NCBI GenBank assembly: GCA_030549775.1
Contig: CM060175.1
Coordinates: 103,150,922 to 103,214,921 of the forward strand
Origin: Tamarix chinensis
Lineage: Eukaryota > Streptophyta > Magnoliopsida > Caryophyllales > Tamaricaceae
Length of the DNA: 64,000 bases
Direction: 5' to 3'
Part shown: one piece after another, positions 25,045 to 36,677 of the stretch
Numbering within the stretch: the first letter of the stretch is position 1
Layout of the letters: each line of letters starts with the position of its first letter
The notes under the pieces: model-generated
Databases searched by the model: none
Seen by the model: only the letters and a program-made list of their open reading frames with translations
What the model was told of the DNA's origin: nothing
Program-made: the position numbers and the translations under genes

Positions 25045-26010
25045 ATTTTCCTTTTCTTTTTCCTTTTTTTTCTTCTCCTTTTCCCCCTATTTTTCCTTTT
25101 CTTTGCTTTCCTTCTCTTCCTTATTTTTCTTTTTCCCCCGACCTAGGCCGGCCCGCTGACCCAACTCCCCCTCCCCCTGCTCGGCCCAGCTCCCAGCGCC
25201 TCTCCCCCTCTCCCGGTCGGTTTGGCCTTTCCTTTTCTTTCTTTTCTTTTCCCCTGGACCGCTGGTCTAGCCCTCCCACTTCATCTTCAACCTTCGGTCA
25301 CTGCAGCCCGAAATCGATGCCGAAAAGCCTGCAACAACCACACCCAACTGCACCGGCCATTCCTCCCCTCTCCTCCCCGCTGACTTCCCTACCATTTTGA
25401 CAGGGCCACCTCTTCCTTCTCCTGCACGCCATCCCTCTCTCTCCCTGACAACTCACGGTCTGCACACGCAGACCTACGCTGACCATTCTCGCCGGACAGA
25501 AGCCATAACCCTACCCCTCTACTCTCCCACTCCTCCTTGTCTTTTTTCCCTTCCGATCGACCTATAAATAGCCCCGAGGGCTGCCATAATCGGGTTTGGA
25601 ATTTGGCAGCCCAGAAAACCAAACCGCGCGCCACCCCTTATTCAGCCAGCCATTCCTCCGCCATCGGCCGCCTTTGCCGCCCACTCCGGCCACCAAAATT
25701 CTCCCTGCACCGCCCTCTACACAACCCAACCACCAGCCTTCCTTGCCTTGCCCTGCACGAGCCACCCCAGCCGTGCAAAATTGCCTACTCGAACAACCCC
25801 ATTCGACCCCGCGCCACCCTTTGTGCCGCTGGTTGTCGCCAATACCGCCGCCTGCAGCACCGCCTCTACCCCCCAAAACAACCAGGGGATCCTGCCCTAC
25901 CACCCCACACCTCCATTTTCCCCTACTTCCCTCTCCCCTAACCTCCACATCCACCTCTCCACTTCTTCCTTCCTCCACCGCCGCCGCCGGCACCACCACC
26001 TAGCCTAGGT
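25045..26010. repeat. Polypyrimidine block of element F
   Basis: C/T-rich on the + strand, beginning about 325 bp from the TGTAAT end. The overlapping frames on both strands (25298-26008) are Pro/His-rich or Gly/Arg-rich without domains. Confidence 0.7.
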
Positions 26011-26084
26011 TGTTCCCCAACTCCTTAACCCCTAAACCCTGTTTATTAAATGTGTTAATGATTTTTAATATTATTAACTATTAT

Positions 26085-26399
26085 TATTAGTGTTATTATG
26101 ATTATTATTATCATTATTATTATTATTACTATTATTACTACCACTATTATTACTATTATGTCCTAACATTTATCCCGAAGAACTTCTAATTAATGGTATT
26201 AATTAATACTAAAACCTTGTTGTGTTATTATTATTATATTTACTATTATTATTATTACTATTCCTATTACCACTATTATTACTATTATGTCCTAACATTT
26301 ATCCCGAAGAACTTCTAATTAATGGTATTAATTAATACTAAAACCTTGTTGTGTTATTATTATTATATTTACTATTATTATTATTACCATTACTATTAC

Positions 26400-26435
<36 letters not shown>

Positions 26436-26803
26436 GTTTATTACTCTAACTATGACTAACATCGTTATTATCTCTATTATTATTATTTTAGTATTCTTAC
26501 TATTATTAGTATTATTACTATTATTATTATTATCATTATCGTTATTATTATTATTATCATGGTTATGGTGGTTATTGTTATTATTATTATTATTATTATT
26601 GTTCTTACTATTATTATTATTATTATTATTATGTTTATTATTCTAACTATTACTATCATTGTTATTATCTCTATTATTATTATTATTATTCGTATTCTTA
26701 TTATTATTTGTATTATTATTATTATTATTATTATCATTATTATTATTATTACTAATAATACTATGATTTCAATTATTATTATCATCATTATTATCATTAT
26801 AAC

Positions 26804-26838
<35 letters not shown>

Positions 26839-26880
26839 GTATTCTTATTATTATTATTAGTATTATTAATAATATTGTTA
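26085..26880. repeat. ATT/TTA microsatellite with a 129-bp tandem duplication
   Basis: About 800 bp of imperfect ATT repeats. The unit starting TCCTAACATTTATCCCGAAG occurs at 26161 and again at 26290, so a 129-bp segment is duplicated within the run. The poly-Ile, poly-Leu and related frames seen on both strands are not genes. Confidence 0.85.
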
Positions 26881-29800
26881 TTAGTAATATTGAAACCCTT
26901 ACTTTAATACTATGAATATTACTAAGACTTACTTTGATTAGTGGTGATTTGTTTAACTATCTTGAGAATAATAATAACCCTACCTTTTAATTATAAACTA
27001 CTATTATTAATATTAGCCTTAGTATTAGGCCATGATAGGGATAAGATAGGAAAATTATGGTAATTCCGGTAGAGGGAGATTAACCCTTAGTATTTCCCTC
27101 TTATAGGTGAACCGGGTCAAAACCCCCAGGAGGCGTAGGAGCGTGCTCCAAGCCCGGCACCGATTTAGGTAAGGATGTAGCTAAGGCCACCTATGTGTTA
27201 CGTGTTTCACTTGCCTTGGATGCCTTGTACGATTTATATGTTGTGTTCTATATGTTATTATCTTATCTGTTTTTACATGTAGTGCAGCTTGGAACCGAGG
27301 TATGTTCTCGTAATCTTGTTTGGTATATGCTAATATGGATATGCTGCAAGTATGATGTGATGTGATGTGACCCTTAGGACATGCATGCTAGGTTATTTGA
27401 TAAGGTGTTGTGGAATGGGGGCATGAAAGAGAAAAATGAGAAATTAAGATAACGAAGAGGAAGTAAGTTGGCTAACGTAGGTAAGGATGACCTAGGTAAT
27501 CTATGATCCATGAATGGATGAGTAAAAGGGGAATTAAATGAAATGAAAGAGTGGGAGAAACTAAGGTTACATGGGAGAACTAGGGTTTGCATGGAAATCT
27601 TAGGGTTTGGCATGGTAGAGATCAAGGGGTTGCATGGGTAGGTTAAGGTCCGCATAGGGGCGAACCTTACGTATGGAAAGTTACTTTGGGACGTGGGGAA
27701 GGCAATGGAAGTCTTGTTTGAGAGTCTGGAGGCTTGAGGTGAAAAATAGAACGTAGGATAATATAAGGGTACCTAGGGACCGACTAGGGTTGGGGAGGAA
27801 ATCCTAATTTGAGAAGGTGGAAAAAGAAAAAGAAAATAATAAAAATAAACGAGGAGGAGTAGGGATGGCAATTTTCCCCACGGGTTCGGGGCCCCGTCGG
27901 GGATTCCCTGTTTGAGTTCGGGGAAGTATTTCGGGGATCGGGTTCGGGGATGGGGATTTTTATAGGGGATTAATTTGGGAACGGGTCGGGTATAGGTTTG
28001 GGGTCCCCGTCCCCAAACCCGCCCCGAATTAAAATTTTTCATATTTTGCTGAATTGAGATTTGGGCAGGCCGAACCTCACAAGTCACAACCTGTACCTGT
28101 GACTTGTCTGTCTTGTGTCTTCAATCTTCCTCCTCGTTTGGCTTTGTCACCCCGCAGTCCCGCACGTAGTCCGCCGCTCTCACCTCTTCACTGTGACACT
28201 GTTGGCTGTTCACACCCATTAACCCATTGAAGCATTGACTTGTAAGTCTGTAACCTTAACCTAATTTGTCCCTGTCGCCCCGACTCCCCGTCGTTTTGTT
28301 TGGCTCTGTAAGACTGTAACCCTCCTTCTTCCAGCCTTCCTCTTCGTCGCCGTCGCGGACCTCGCGTAGTCACCTCCTCCATAGCTGACATTGTGTGTTT
28401 TCCTCCCAACCCGCCGCCTGGAGCAGTGGTCAGTGGAGCTTTTCCCACGACCACAAACGCCAGTCTGCCACTGCTGCAATCACTAAATTTAGCCTCAGTG
28501 AGTGTGAGGGTACTGTCTTTTTAAGTTTTTATCTGCAGTAGCTTATAATTTGGGTCACGATTCATGAAAGTTGTTTTGTTTTGTTTGATTATTTCTTCTG
28601 TAGTTCTGTGTGGCAGAAATTGTTTTCGTTGCAGACTTCCAGCACTTGCACAAATATAGTTAAGGTAAGTTTTCGTTCATCTTTGACTTTCTCTGTTGCG
28701 AGGTGATGGTTGTTTCAATTGTTTGGAATTTGGGGCATTAAACTTGTTTCTTTCCATGAAGTGAATTGGAATTGAGTTCAGGTTTTCTGAATTTCTGATT
28801 ATCTTTTTCTTCCTTATTTTACTTTGGTGAATGCTGATTATTTGCGGTTTGGTGAATGCTGATTATTTGCCCCTATTTCAGCTTCATTTTTTATTTTGAA
28901 GGATTGAGGGAAGTTGTTAATTGTTATATGTTATTGTTATCTTGTATGATTGAGGTCTCGTAGCAGGTATGGCCTAGATGATGGCAGATCAACTAGGATG
29001 AAGGATTCTAGGTATGACCAGATATAGTAGTTGTTATGGTCCAATTTAATAGATAGTCGGAAAGGAAATATTTAGATTTGGGGCAATAGAAGCAATTGTA
29101 AAGGGAGAAGGGGACCAAGGGGACTGGCAGATTGAGGATTCATGGTTGATTAGGAAAGAGGATGGGTAGTTGGGAAAATGAAGGAAAAAAACTGCTAGAA
29201 TAATTAAGTGAAGATGCTATATGAAGATAAGTTAGCGTGGATTTCTTTCTTATTGGATTTTTGCTTAGCATAATTGTAATCTATACAAGTGACATAAGCT
29301 CATGCCAAAATTGTGAATTAAAGCTTTAAAAAAAAGAAAAAAAAACTTGAAATCCACGCTTATGATAAAGCATTTGATAACATAAGGATATACAGTAGTA
29401 TAACATTCACAAAGATCAAGTCATTGTCACAAACTTGCCTCTCATAAAAAATAAATTAAGTCCATTAGGCAATGGTTTTAAAAATAGGAAGAAAAATAGA
29501 TGTACATGAAATATAAAAGGTTGAACTCATTGCAGCATCTACTCTCTATGGTTAAATAATGATCAAGCAAGTTTCAAACTTCCATCTTCCTTTATATAGA
29601 CATAGAATGATCTAATTGGAACTTCTCTGCAGCTGTATGTTCTCCAATCCTCAAAGATGGGCATTTCTAGTGTATTTCAGAAGTGTGAAGACTATGACAT
29701 ATATTAGGATGAATCTCCTACCATATCAATGGAATTTTTCTAGGTCCTATGAAGTAATTGATGTAAATATTTGAGCTACACGTGTCATTCAAAAAGAAAA

Positions 29801-31224
29801 ACAAAGGGCATGAACACAAGCAATATTGAACCCTTCATGTAAACAACTAATCACCCACCAGAAAATAGGTATCCATTAAGAAATAGATCTGCTTCCATAT
29901 GACAATACATGTATATGATGCTGCAAAATATAAAATAAAAGTGCAAGTGCACTATTTGTACAACACAAATAATTATGACACCATTTGATATACCTCATTA
30001 TTTGCTCATTGTCTAATAATATATACTTGGGTTTGTTTATAATCTCATTATCAACAACTTATTTATAACTTATTATTACTTCATAAGTAGTAAACACAAA
30101 CTTTAATTAAATACCCAAAAAAAATTATACTATTTACTTTTATTACAAAAATATCTTTTATTTAAATAAAAAAAAAAAAAGAAAAAACACTAAACCTCCC
30201 CCGCATCTAAACTTCTTGTTACAAAAAGCAAACCCTAGGTTAAAAAAAACTTTGTCTGCTTTAAGAATGTGGCTGTATATGAATATGGTATATGTTTTTT
30301 TCTTTTGGGGTTTATTTTAGTTTAGATTAGATCTATCACTCACCTAGTTATCAATTTCTTTCTTTCTTTCTTTCTTTCTTCTTCTTTTCAAATTAGAAAA
30401 GAAATCTCACTGCATAATTATGGAAGCAGTCATGTGTATGTTATCCATTTTTTGTTTGGTGTTATCAAGAATTTATGCACAGAAATTAAAGGGAGGTAAG
30501 TCTTATTGATTAACTTTTCCTTTCTAATTCCTTTTTATTCTTCTTGTTGCTATTTCCATATATGCTGCTGTTATCTCCATATATGCAGAGACAGCTTGTT
30601 TGGAGATGAAGAAGATAAATAATTCTCCATAACCCAACTTTGTTGTATTTCGGTGGAAAAATATTATTGGTTTCTGTTTAGATGTATAAGATATATTACT
30701 GGTTTCTGTTTAGATGTATAAGATCTAGAGAACGAATGAAAAATAATTATTACACTCTTTGTTGTAGACTGTCGTAAAATACAAATAAATTTGTGCATCA
30801 TTTTATTTAATCTTGAGTCCGGAGATTATTTACCAAGCATGCTCAAATTTGCAAAATCAGCATGTAAGTTATTATCAAGTAACAGTCTCACCTTTCAAAA
30901 CAGTAAAACAATAATATGCAAAACAACAAAACAATAATATTCAAAATAATAGCTACACTTTTCAAAATAGATGCACTTGAAAGGTTTAACCTAAGCAAAT
31001 AATCATAAAATATAGGTTGAAATCATTTTGAAAATTAGAAAAACCAACTAACCAAGTGAAAAACACAAATCATCAATCTCTCATAATCTTTCCTAATCAT
31101 CAATCTTTCCTAATCTTTCATAATGGTTTGTTTTTCTACAATATAAGTTAATATATATCATGTATTTTTCTTTAAATCTATAGGGATGTATGGGTTATTA
31201 ATATCTATTATTTTTAATAAACAG

Positions 31225-33445
31225 ATGGAAAACATTGAAAAAGAGGTTGATAGTATTATGGAAAGTGCTCCAACTCGAGAAAGTGGAGCACAAACATGTC
31301 AAGATGAGAATATTGAAGCTAATGTGGAGGTGTCAAATCAGAATTCTGATGATGAAAACACTAAAATCATGGATGCGGATAGTGCCAAAAAAAGAAAAAT
31401 AAGATCAATTGTATGAGATCATTTCGAAAGAAAATCAATTTGAGGGAAATGGAAAGCAATTTGTAACTATTGTAAGAAGCATTTGGGAGGAGAGAGTAAG
31501 AATGGTACTAAGCATCTACATGATCACTTGAAGACATGTGTACATAAATAGCAAGCAATCATGACACAATGTCTTTTAAATCCAACAAAGTCCATTTATG
31601 GGTCATCAAAACTTAGTACATATCAGTTTAACCAAGATCATGCAAGGGAGGAGCTTGGTAAAATGATTCTGTTGCATGAGTACCCATTATCTATGGTTAC
31701 ACATGTAGGGTTTCGAAGGTTCCTTCATGTTTTACAACCATTATTTAAAGTGGTTTCTCGGAACACAATCAAAAGTGATATCCTAAAAATGTTTGATGTT
31801 GAGAAAGAGAGAACTATGAAGTTGTTGGAAACAAATGCAAGCCGCATAGCATTGACAAGCGATATGTGGACTTCAAGTAATCAGAAAAGAGGATTCATGG
31901 CTATCACAACACACTTTATTGATGATTCATGGAAGCTTCAAAGTCGGCTTGTTAGGTAAGCTCTATGTGTTTTATAAGAAAAATCTACACACAAACTAAA
32001 TTAATTACTAAACTTTATTTTTTTATTAGATTTTTGTACGTGCCATGTCCACATACGGCCGATGTGCTTGCAAATTGTCTTGTTAGTTGCTTATTTGATT
32101 GGAATCTGGATAGTAAGTGTTCTAGTTTGACAATCGATAATTGCACCTCCAATGACGTTATGGTTGATATCATTTTGGAAAAGCTTCATCCGAGTTCACT
32201 TATCTTAGAAGGCAGATTGTTTCATATGCGTTGTTCTGCCCACATATTGAATCTAGTTGTGAAGGATGGATTAGAATTAATTACAGAAACTATTGAAAAT
32301 GCCCGTTACAGTGTTGCATTTTGGACAGCAACTCCAAAAAGAGATGAAAATTTTGTTGAAATAGCTAAGCATATGAAAATTCAATGCAATAAGAAACTAG
32401 AACTTGATTGTAAGACTTGGTGGAACTCTACATATTTAATGCTCAACACTGCAATTCAATATAAATATGTGTTTTATCGTTTGAAGTAGCGTGAGCCTTT
32501 ATATAAGAGAGTTCCCACCGAAGAAGATTGGCAAAATGTGACTGATATTGCTTCTAAATTAGAGATTTTTTATGATGCAACGGAGTTGTTTTCAGGGACT
32601 AAGTATGTCACCATGAATTTATTCTTCCCTACTATGTGTGAGATTAAGTTGGCAATTGATGAATGGATCAATTCAAATGAGATTAGGGTGAGAAGTATGA
32701 CATGTAATATGAAAGAGAAATTTGACAAGTATTGGGATAAGATAAATTGCTTGTTTGCGATTGGAAGTATTTTGGATCCTAGGTATAAGTTAAAGACCAT
32801 TCAATTGTATTACCCTCTTGTCTATGGTGATGCGTCTTTGGGGAAGATTGATGATGTGAAAAAAGTAGCAAGTGACCTAATTGAAAAATATAAGAAGAAA
32901 TCTCAGCAATATTATGTTGTCCATCAAGGGTCACAAGATTGTTCTTCCTCGAAGCCTCCAATTCTTAAGGGTGGTAGACTAGAAAGATTCATGGAGTCCA
33001 ATTCTAGTATTGAAATTATAAAGTCAGAGTTAGATCGGTACTTGGAGGATCCTCTTGCACCAAGGATTGTTGCTAATTTTGATATCTTATATTGGTGGAA
33101 GATGGATGGTTACAAGTATCCCAATTTGCAAAATATTGCTAAGGATGTGTTGGCTATTCCTGTGACAACTGTTGCTTTTGAATCAACATTTAGCACTAGT
33201 GGGAGGGTTATAAGTGCTCATCGAAGTAGGCTTCATCCTAACACCATAGAGGCTTTGATGTGTACTCAAGATTGGTTATGGAGTGAAATTGAAGGTATTA
33301 TCCTACATATTTAGTTATTTCTGTAAGTTTTATTTATTGTAAATATTATTATTTGCTTATTTTGCTATTTATTTTTTCTTTCAAACTCTACAGCTACTTC
33401 GGAGTGTCAAAAATTTGATGATGATGTTGATGCTGATATAGAGGT
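31225..33445 (+). pseudogene. hAT transposase (zf-BED, hAT dimerisation), four in-frame stops
   Basis: The start is ATG 31225, right after a splice acceptor (TAAACAG). The first exon contains a BED zinc finger (AICNYCKKHL ... KHLHDHLKTC) and the conserved block ALTSDMWTSSNQKRGFM. It ends at 31955, and a 74-bp intron (31956-32029, GT-AG) restores the frame into FLYVPCPHTADVL and LTIDNCTSNDVM. The next exon ends near 33293 with the hAT C-terminal dimerisation domain (ILYWWKMDGYKYPNLQNIAK, FESTFSTSGRVIS, RLHPNTIEALMCTQDWL). A further short exon follows after ACAG near 33393 (ATSECQKFDDD). In-frame stops at 31414, 31441, 31549 and 32487 show it is dead. It belongs to the plant DAYSLEEPER/RICESLEEPER-like group of hAT proteins. 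Confidence 0.9.
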
Positions 33446-33478
33446 AATTGATTTATTTCTTGGCCTTGTTGTATGTAA

Positions 33479-34022
33479 AAATATGTGGGTTATATCATGT
33501 AAATCATATAATATATATATATACAAACATACATGTACACACACACAGACACACGCACACACACACAAAACTAGGAGAATTGAGGAGACACCTTAATAGG
33601 GCTGAGTAAGGATGGATGTATGATATTTTAGGAATATTATGGGCTGTTACGAAAACCTTAAAAAATCTAAAAGGGTGGAATGCCTTTTAGTTTAGTTGTT
33701 AGGGCTGAGTTATTTATACCAGGAAATATAGAAATAAGTTGGTATAAAACCTACAGGATAATCCTAAAGGTAGTCAAGAGGTTTTAAAAATTGAGGACTT
33801 GATGGAAGATTGAAGAATGAGGAGATGTAGTGATATCTAGCAAGTTAGGTACGCCACATTAGTTCTAGAGTAGCGGATGATAATAGAAGATATCTAGCAA
33901 AATCTTAGAATGTTAAACATTTAATAATTTTTTTTTGGTTGAGCTTGACTAAATAATGATCTTTGATACATTTGAGTATACATACATTTTCTACATAGCA
34001 ATGTAGATATAAGAATAAAGTA

Positions 34023-34062
<40 letters not shown>

Positions 34063-34110
34063 ATATGTCTATTATATATATGTGTGTGTGTGTATAACCT
34101 CCAATACAAA
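33479..34110. repeat. TA/CA/TG microsatellites inside the hAT element
   Basis: A TA then CA run at about 33510-33570 and a TA run changing to TG at 34022-34095. The Tyr/Ile/Thr-rich frames across them are composition artefacts. Confidence 0.85.
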
Positions 34111-34828
34111 TTGTAGGCAACAAAGGTGTGTAATGATAATAGCAACACTGCGGGGAGCGATTTGACATGATTTATGGATTTCTAAATCCATTATGAATAT
34201 GTAAGTCTATTAAATTGTAAACTAATTATATTGCTGAAAATGTATAATCCTAGATATTTTTTTTATTCCTTTAATGATTGTGAGCATAGCCTACTATTTA
34301 TACAATAATACAGGATGTAATGATTGATAAAGACAATATGCAGAATTGCGGATCCGGTGCAAAATATTTGTGATGGAAGAATGAAGATGTCTATCGTCTC
34401 AACCTAATTAATTTTTGGCATTGCTTGAAGTGTTGTCATTTATCAATTATCACGCAAAACTTGTTACTACTATGTTTATTTATTTGTAATTTGTGAGTTA
34501 TCCGTTGTAATTTCTACGGATACATTATGGTTTTATTATTTTATTCTAGAATAGTCTATGGAATATGGATTGTATAAGCTAAAGTTATTGTATTATTTTT
34601 TATTTTTAATTATTAATCAGGTTGATTAATTTATGTTTTAGAATTAGGATTGTTTTTCTCAGCATAAGAATTACAAAATTATCATTGCGGACATTTTTTT
34701 TAGGAACTCTGATATCTGCACAGGTTGAGGTTACAGGTATTCATGGTTGCTTATGGATCGAGCTATGAATGGTTTAAAATTATTCCTCATTTTTCTAAGT
34801 TATTTTTTCTTCAGCTTACAGGATGCAG

Positions 34829-35218
34829 GTATCGGAGATTGGGAAGTGGGAACAGTTAACAAGTATCGAGGATTGGGGCGGTTATCGGGGATCGGGGATC
34901 TGGTAACGGGTATCGGGAATTTGGGAGTTTATAGGGAATCGAGGATCTTATCGGGGATTAGGGATCGGGAATTTGGGAGTTTATAGGGGATCAGGGATCG
35001 GGGATCTTATCAAGGATCGGGTATCAGGGATCGGGGATCGGGGATGGAGGATCGGGGATCGGGGCGGGTATGGGGATTGCATCCCCGTAGGGATCGGGTC
35101 GGGGATTCCCCGTTAAGAAATAAATGGGGATCGGGTCGGGTTTGGGGATATTTTTCCTTATCGGGTTCGAGGATGGGGAAGGGGTCCCCGTCCCCGACCC
35201 GCCCTGTTGCCATCCCTA
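34829..35218. repeat. G-rich subterminal repeats at the right end of the hAT
   Basis: Many copies of GGGGATC / GGGATCGGG, including a longer unit around GGGAATTTGGGAGTTTATAG repeated at about 34916 and 34968. The left end (27863-28030) is also G-rich, and GGGGTCCCCGTCCCC occurs in the same orientation near both ends (27999 and 35181). Subterminal motifs in Ac-type elements bind the transposase, so a similar role is plausible here. Confidence 0.75.
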
Positions 35219-35611
35219 AGGAGGAGCGAGGTATGAGGGGAGAGTTGAGTTTGAAGGAAATAACATGTGGGGCGTTAAAATAGTGTGGGTTGTGGGAAGT
35301 AGAGAAGGAAGAGCCACATATGCCCATATTAGGGTTTCTGGTAAAAACCCTAGGGTAAGGTGGTGAGTAAACCTTGGGGTATAAGGTGGTGGGCCCTGAC
35401 CCACACACTTAGAAGTTGGGTTCCCGGTGTGAGAAAGTGGGTTATGGGAAGGATGTCGAGGCGAATTAGGAGGTGCAGAAGTCTCAAGATATGGGACAGG
35501 CCCTCCTGGGAGGATAAGGGCAGATATAGTTAGCCATGCATGTTAAGGGTAAAATTCCTTCGAATAAGATATGTTAAGACACTAATCACTTATAGAGGAA
35601 GATATTGAGCT

Positions 35612-35945
35612 GGACCCAAACCGGTCCACCGGCGAATGATAGTAGCTAGGGCCGGGGTGCCCTACATGACTGGTCCACCAGCGAATAATAGTGGCAGGGT
35701 ATGTTACCCTTGTGACCGTTCCACCGTCTATAATAGTGGGGGATTCCGTAGTCAACAGACCAATCATAATAATGATAAGACATGAGAAAGATACGAATAA
35801 TTAAAGTGGAACACCTTGTGAGTTGGGGCCAGACCGGTCCACCGGCAAATAATAGTGGCAGGGTATGTTACCCTCGTGACCGGTCCACTGGCTAAAATAG
35901 TGGCAGGGCATGTACCCTCGTGACCGTTCCACCGGCTATAATAGT
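35612..35945. repeat. CCGGTGG-type array in element F
   Basis: About six units with the core GGTCCACCGGCNAATAATAGTGG and spacer GGGTATGTTACCCTCGTGACC. These are among the best preserved copies in the window. Confidence 0.8.
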
Positions 35946-36531
35946 GGGGTTCCCGCACTCACATGGATTGATAAAGACTATGATGTGAATTGACTATATT
36001 TATCAGATATCTAAAGATTAAGTTATCCGGTCCATAGTTGGTATTGTTTATCTGTGTTATCGCATGATGTCTACGTAATCATGCCATGTCTACTATGTCA
36101 TGTGTTTCTGTGTATGTTGGCCTTAGTGCGTCTGTTACCTTACTCAGTATGTAGCGTATTGATCACCCGTTTCATGGGTGCTGCTCATTCCCACGAGCAG
36201 AAGACCCGTCTGAGTTTGTGCAGGTAGGGGACGATGTCTTCGATGCCTTCGATGCTTACGAGGCATCGGACAGGGATGAGAGTTGAGCTTGGACCTAGCT
36301 TGGGGGTCGAGAGTGACGTGGCCGGAGTTCATCCTCTGTTTTGTTTCTCTGTATTATTGTATTTTGTTTTATTCCGCTGTATTATGTCCTCTGACATTTG
36401 GTACTTTAAAACTACACTTCGGGTTGTACTCTTTTGATTTCTGCACTCTGATTCTGTATGACTTGTGTCTTGCTAATGACCAGTGTTTTATTAACGATTT
36501 GTACTTGATGATAAATCTTATTTAGCCTTAG

Positions 36532-36577
36532 CACTTAGTATCGGGTCGGTAGGAGTGAACCGATCTGGTACTAAGTG
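36532..36577. repeat. Conserved hairpin of the giant-LTR family (copy in F)
   Basis: CACTTAGTA pairs with TACTAAGTG. GTGGCGGTAA follows immediately, as in element C. Confidence 0.7.
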
Positions 36578-36677
36578 TGGCGGTAATGCCCCCGAGTTTA
36601 CGGTTTTATCTTTCGGCTTCCGCTAAAACCCTTTTAATTAAACGAAAAATTTCAGTCGTAAATTTGGGGGTGTTACA

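Larger units (their letters stand above)
27860..35218 (+). mobile_element. hAT (Ac-like) DNA transposon, 7,359 bp
   Basis: Terminal inverted repeats TAGGGATGGCAA at 27860 and TTGCCATCCCTA ending at 35218, with an exact 8-bp target duplication AGGAGGAG (27852-27859 and 35219-35226). Both are hAT hallmarks. It carries a transposase gene (31225 onward) disabled by stops, and G-rich subterminal regions on both sides. It is inserted in element F. The first 3.2 kb (28030-31220) hold no recognised coding sequence; they presumably contain the leader and 5' introns. Confidence 0.93.
24721..36677 (+). mobile_element. Element F: giant-LTR unit carrying a hAT transposon
   Basis: It begins TGTAATCCCCCG and ends GGGGGTGTTACA with an exact 5-bp duplication GTTTG (24716-24720, 36678-36682). 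Without the hAT and its duplicated 8 bp it is about 4.59 kb, close to B and C. Order: AT-rich start, polypyrimidine block (25045-26010), ATT microsatellite, hAT, CCGGTGG-type array (35612-35945), hairpin (36532-36577), end. The first 300 bp align with the reverse complement of the last 300 bp of B, and its last 150 bp align with the reverse complement of the first 150 bp of B. Confidence 0.88.

Noticed and set aside
26434..26915. Leu- and Ile-rich frames that could be taken for membrane proteins
   Set aside because: They are translations of the ATT microsatellite.
33905..34168. Tyr/Ile/Thr-rich minus-strand frames in the hAT element
   Set aside because: They are translations of TA/TG microsatellites.
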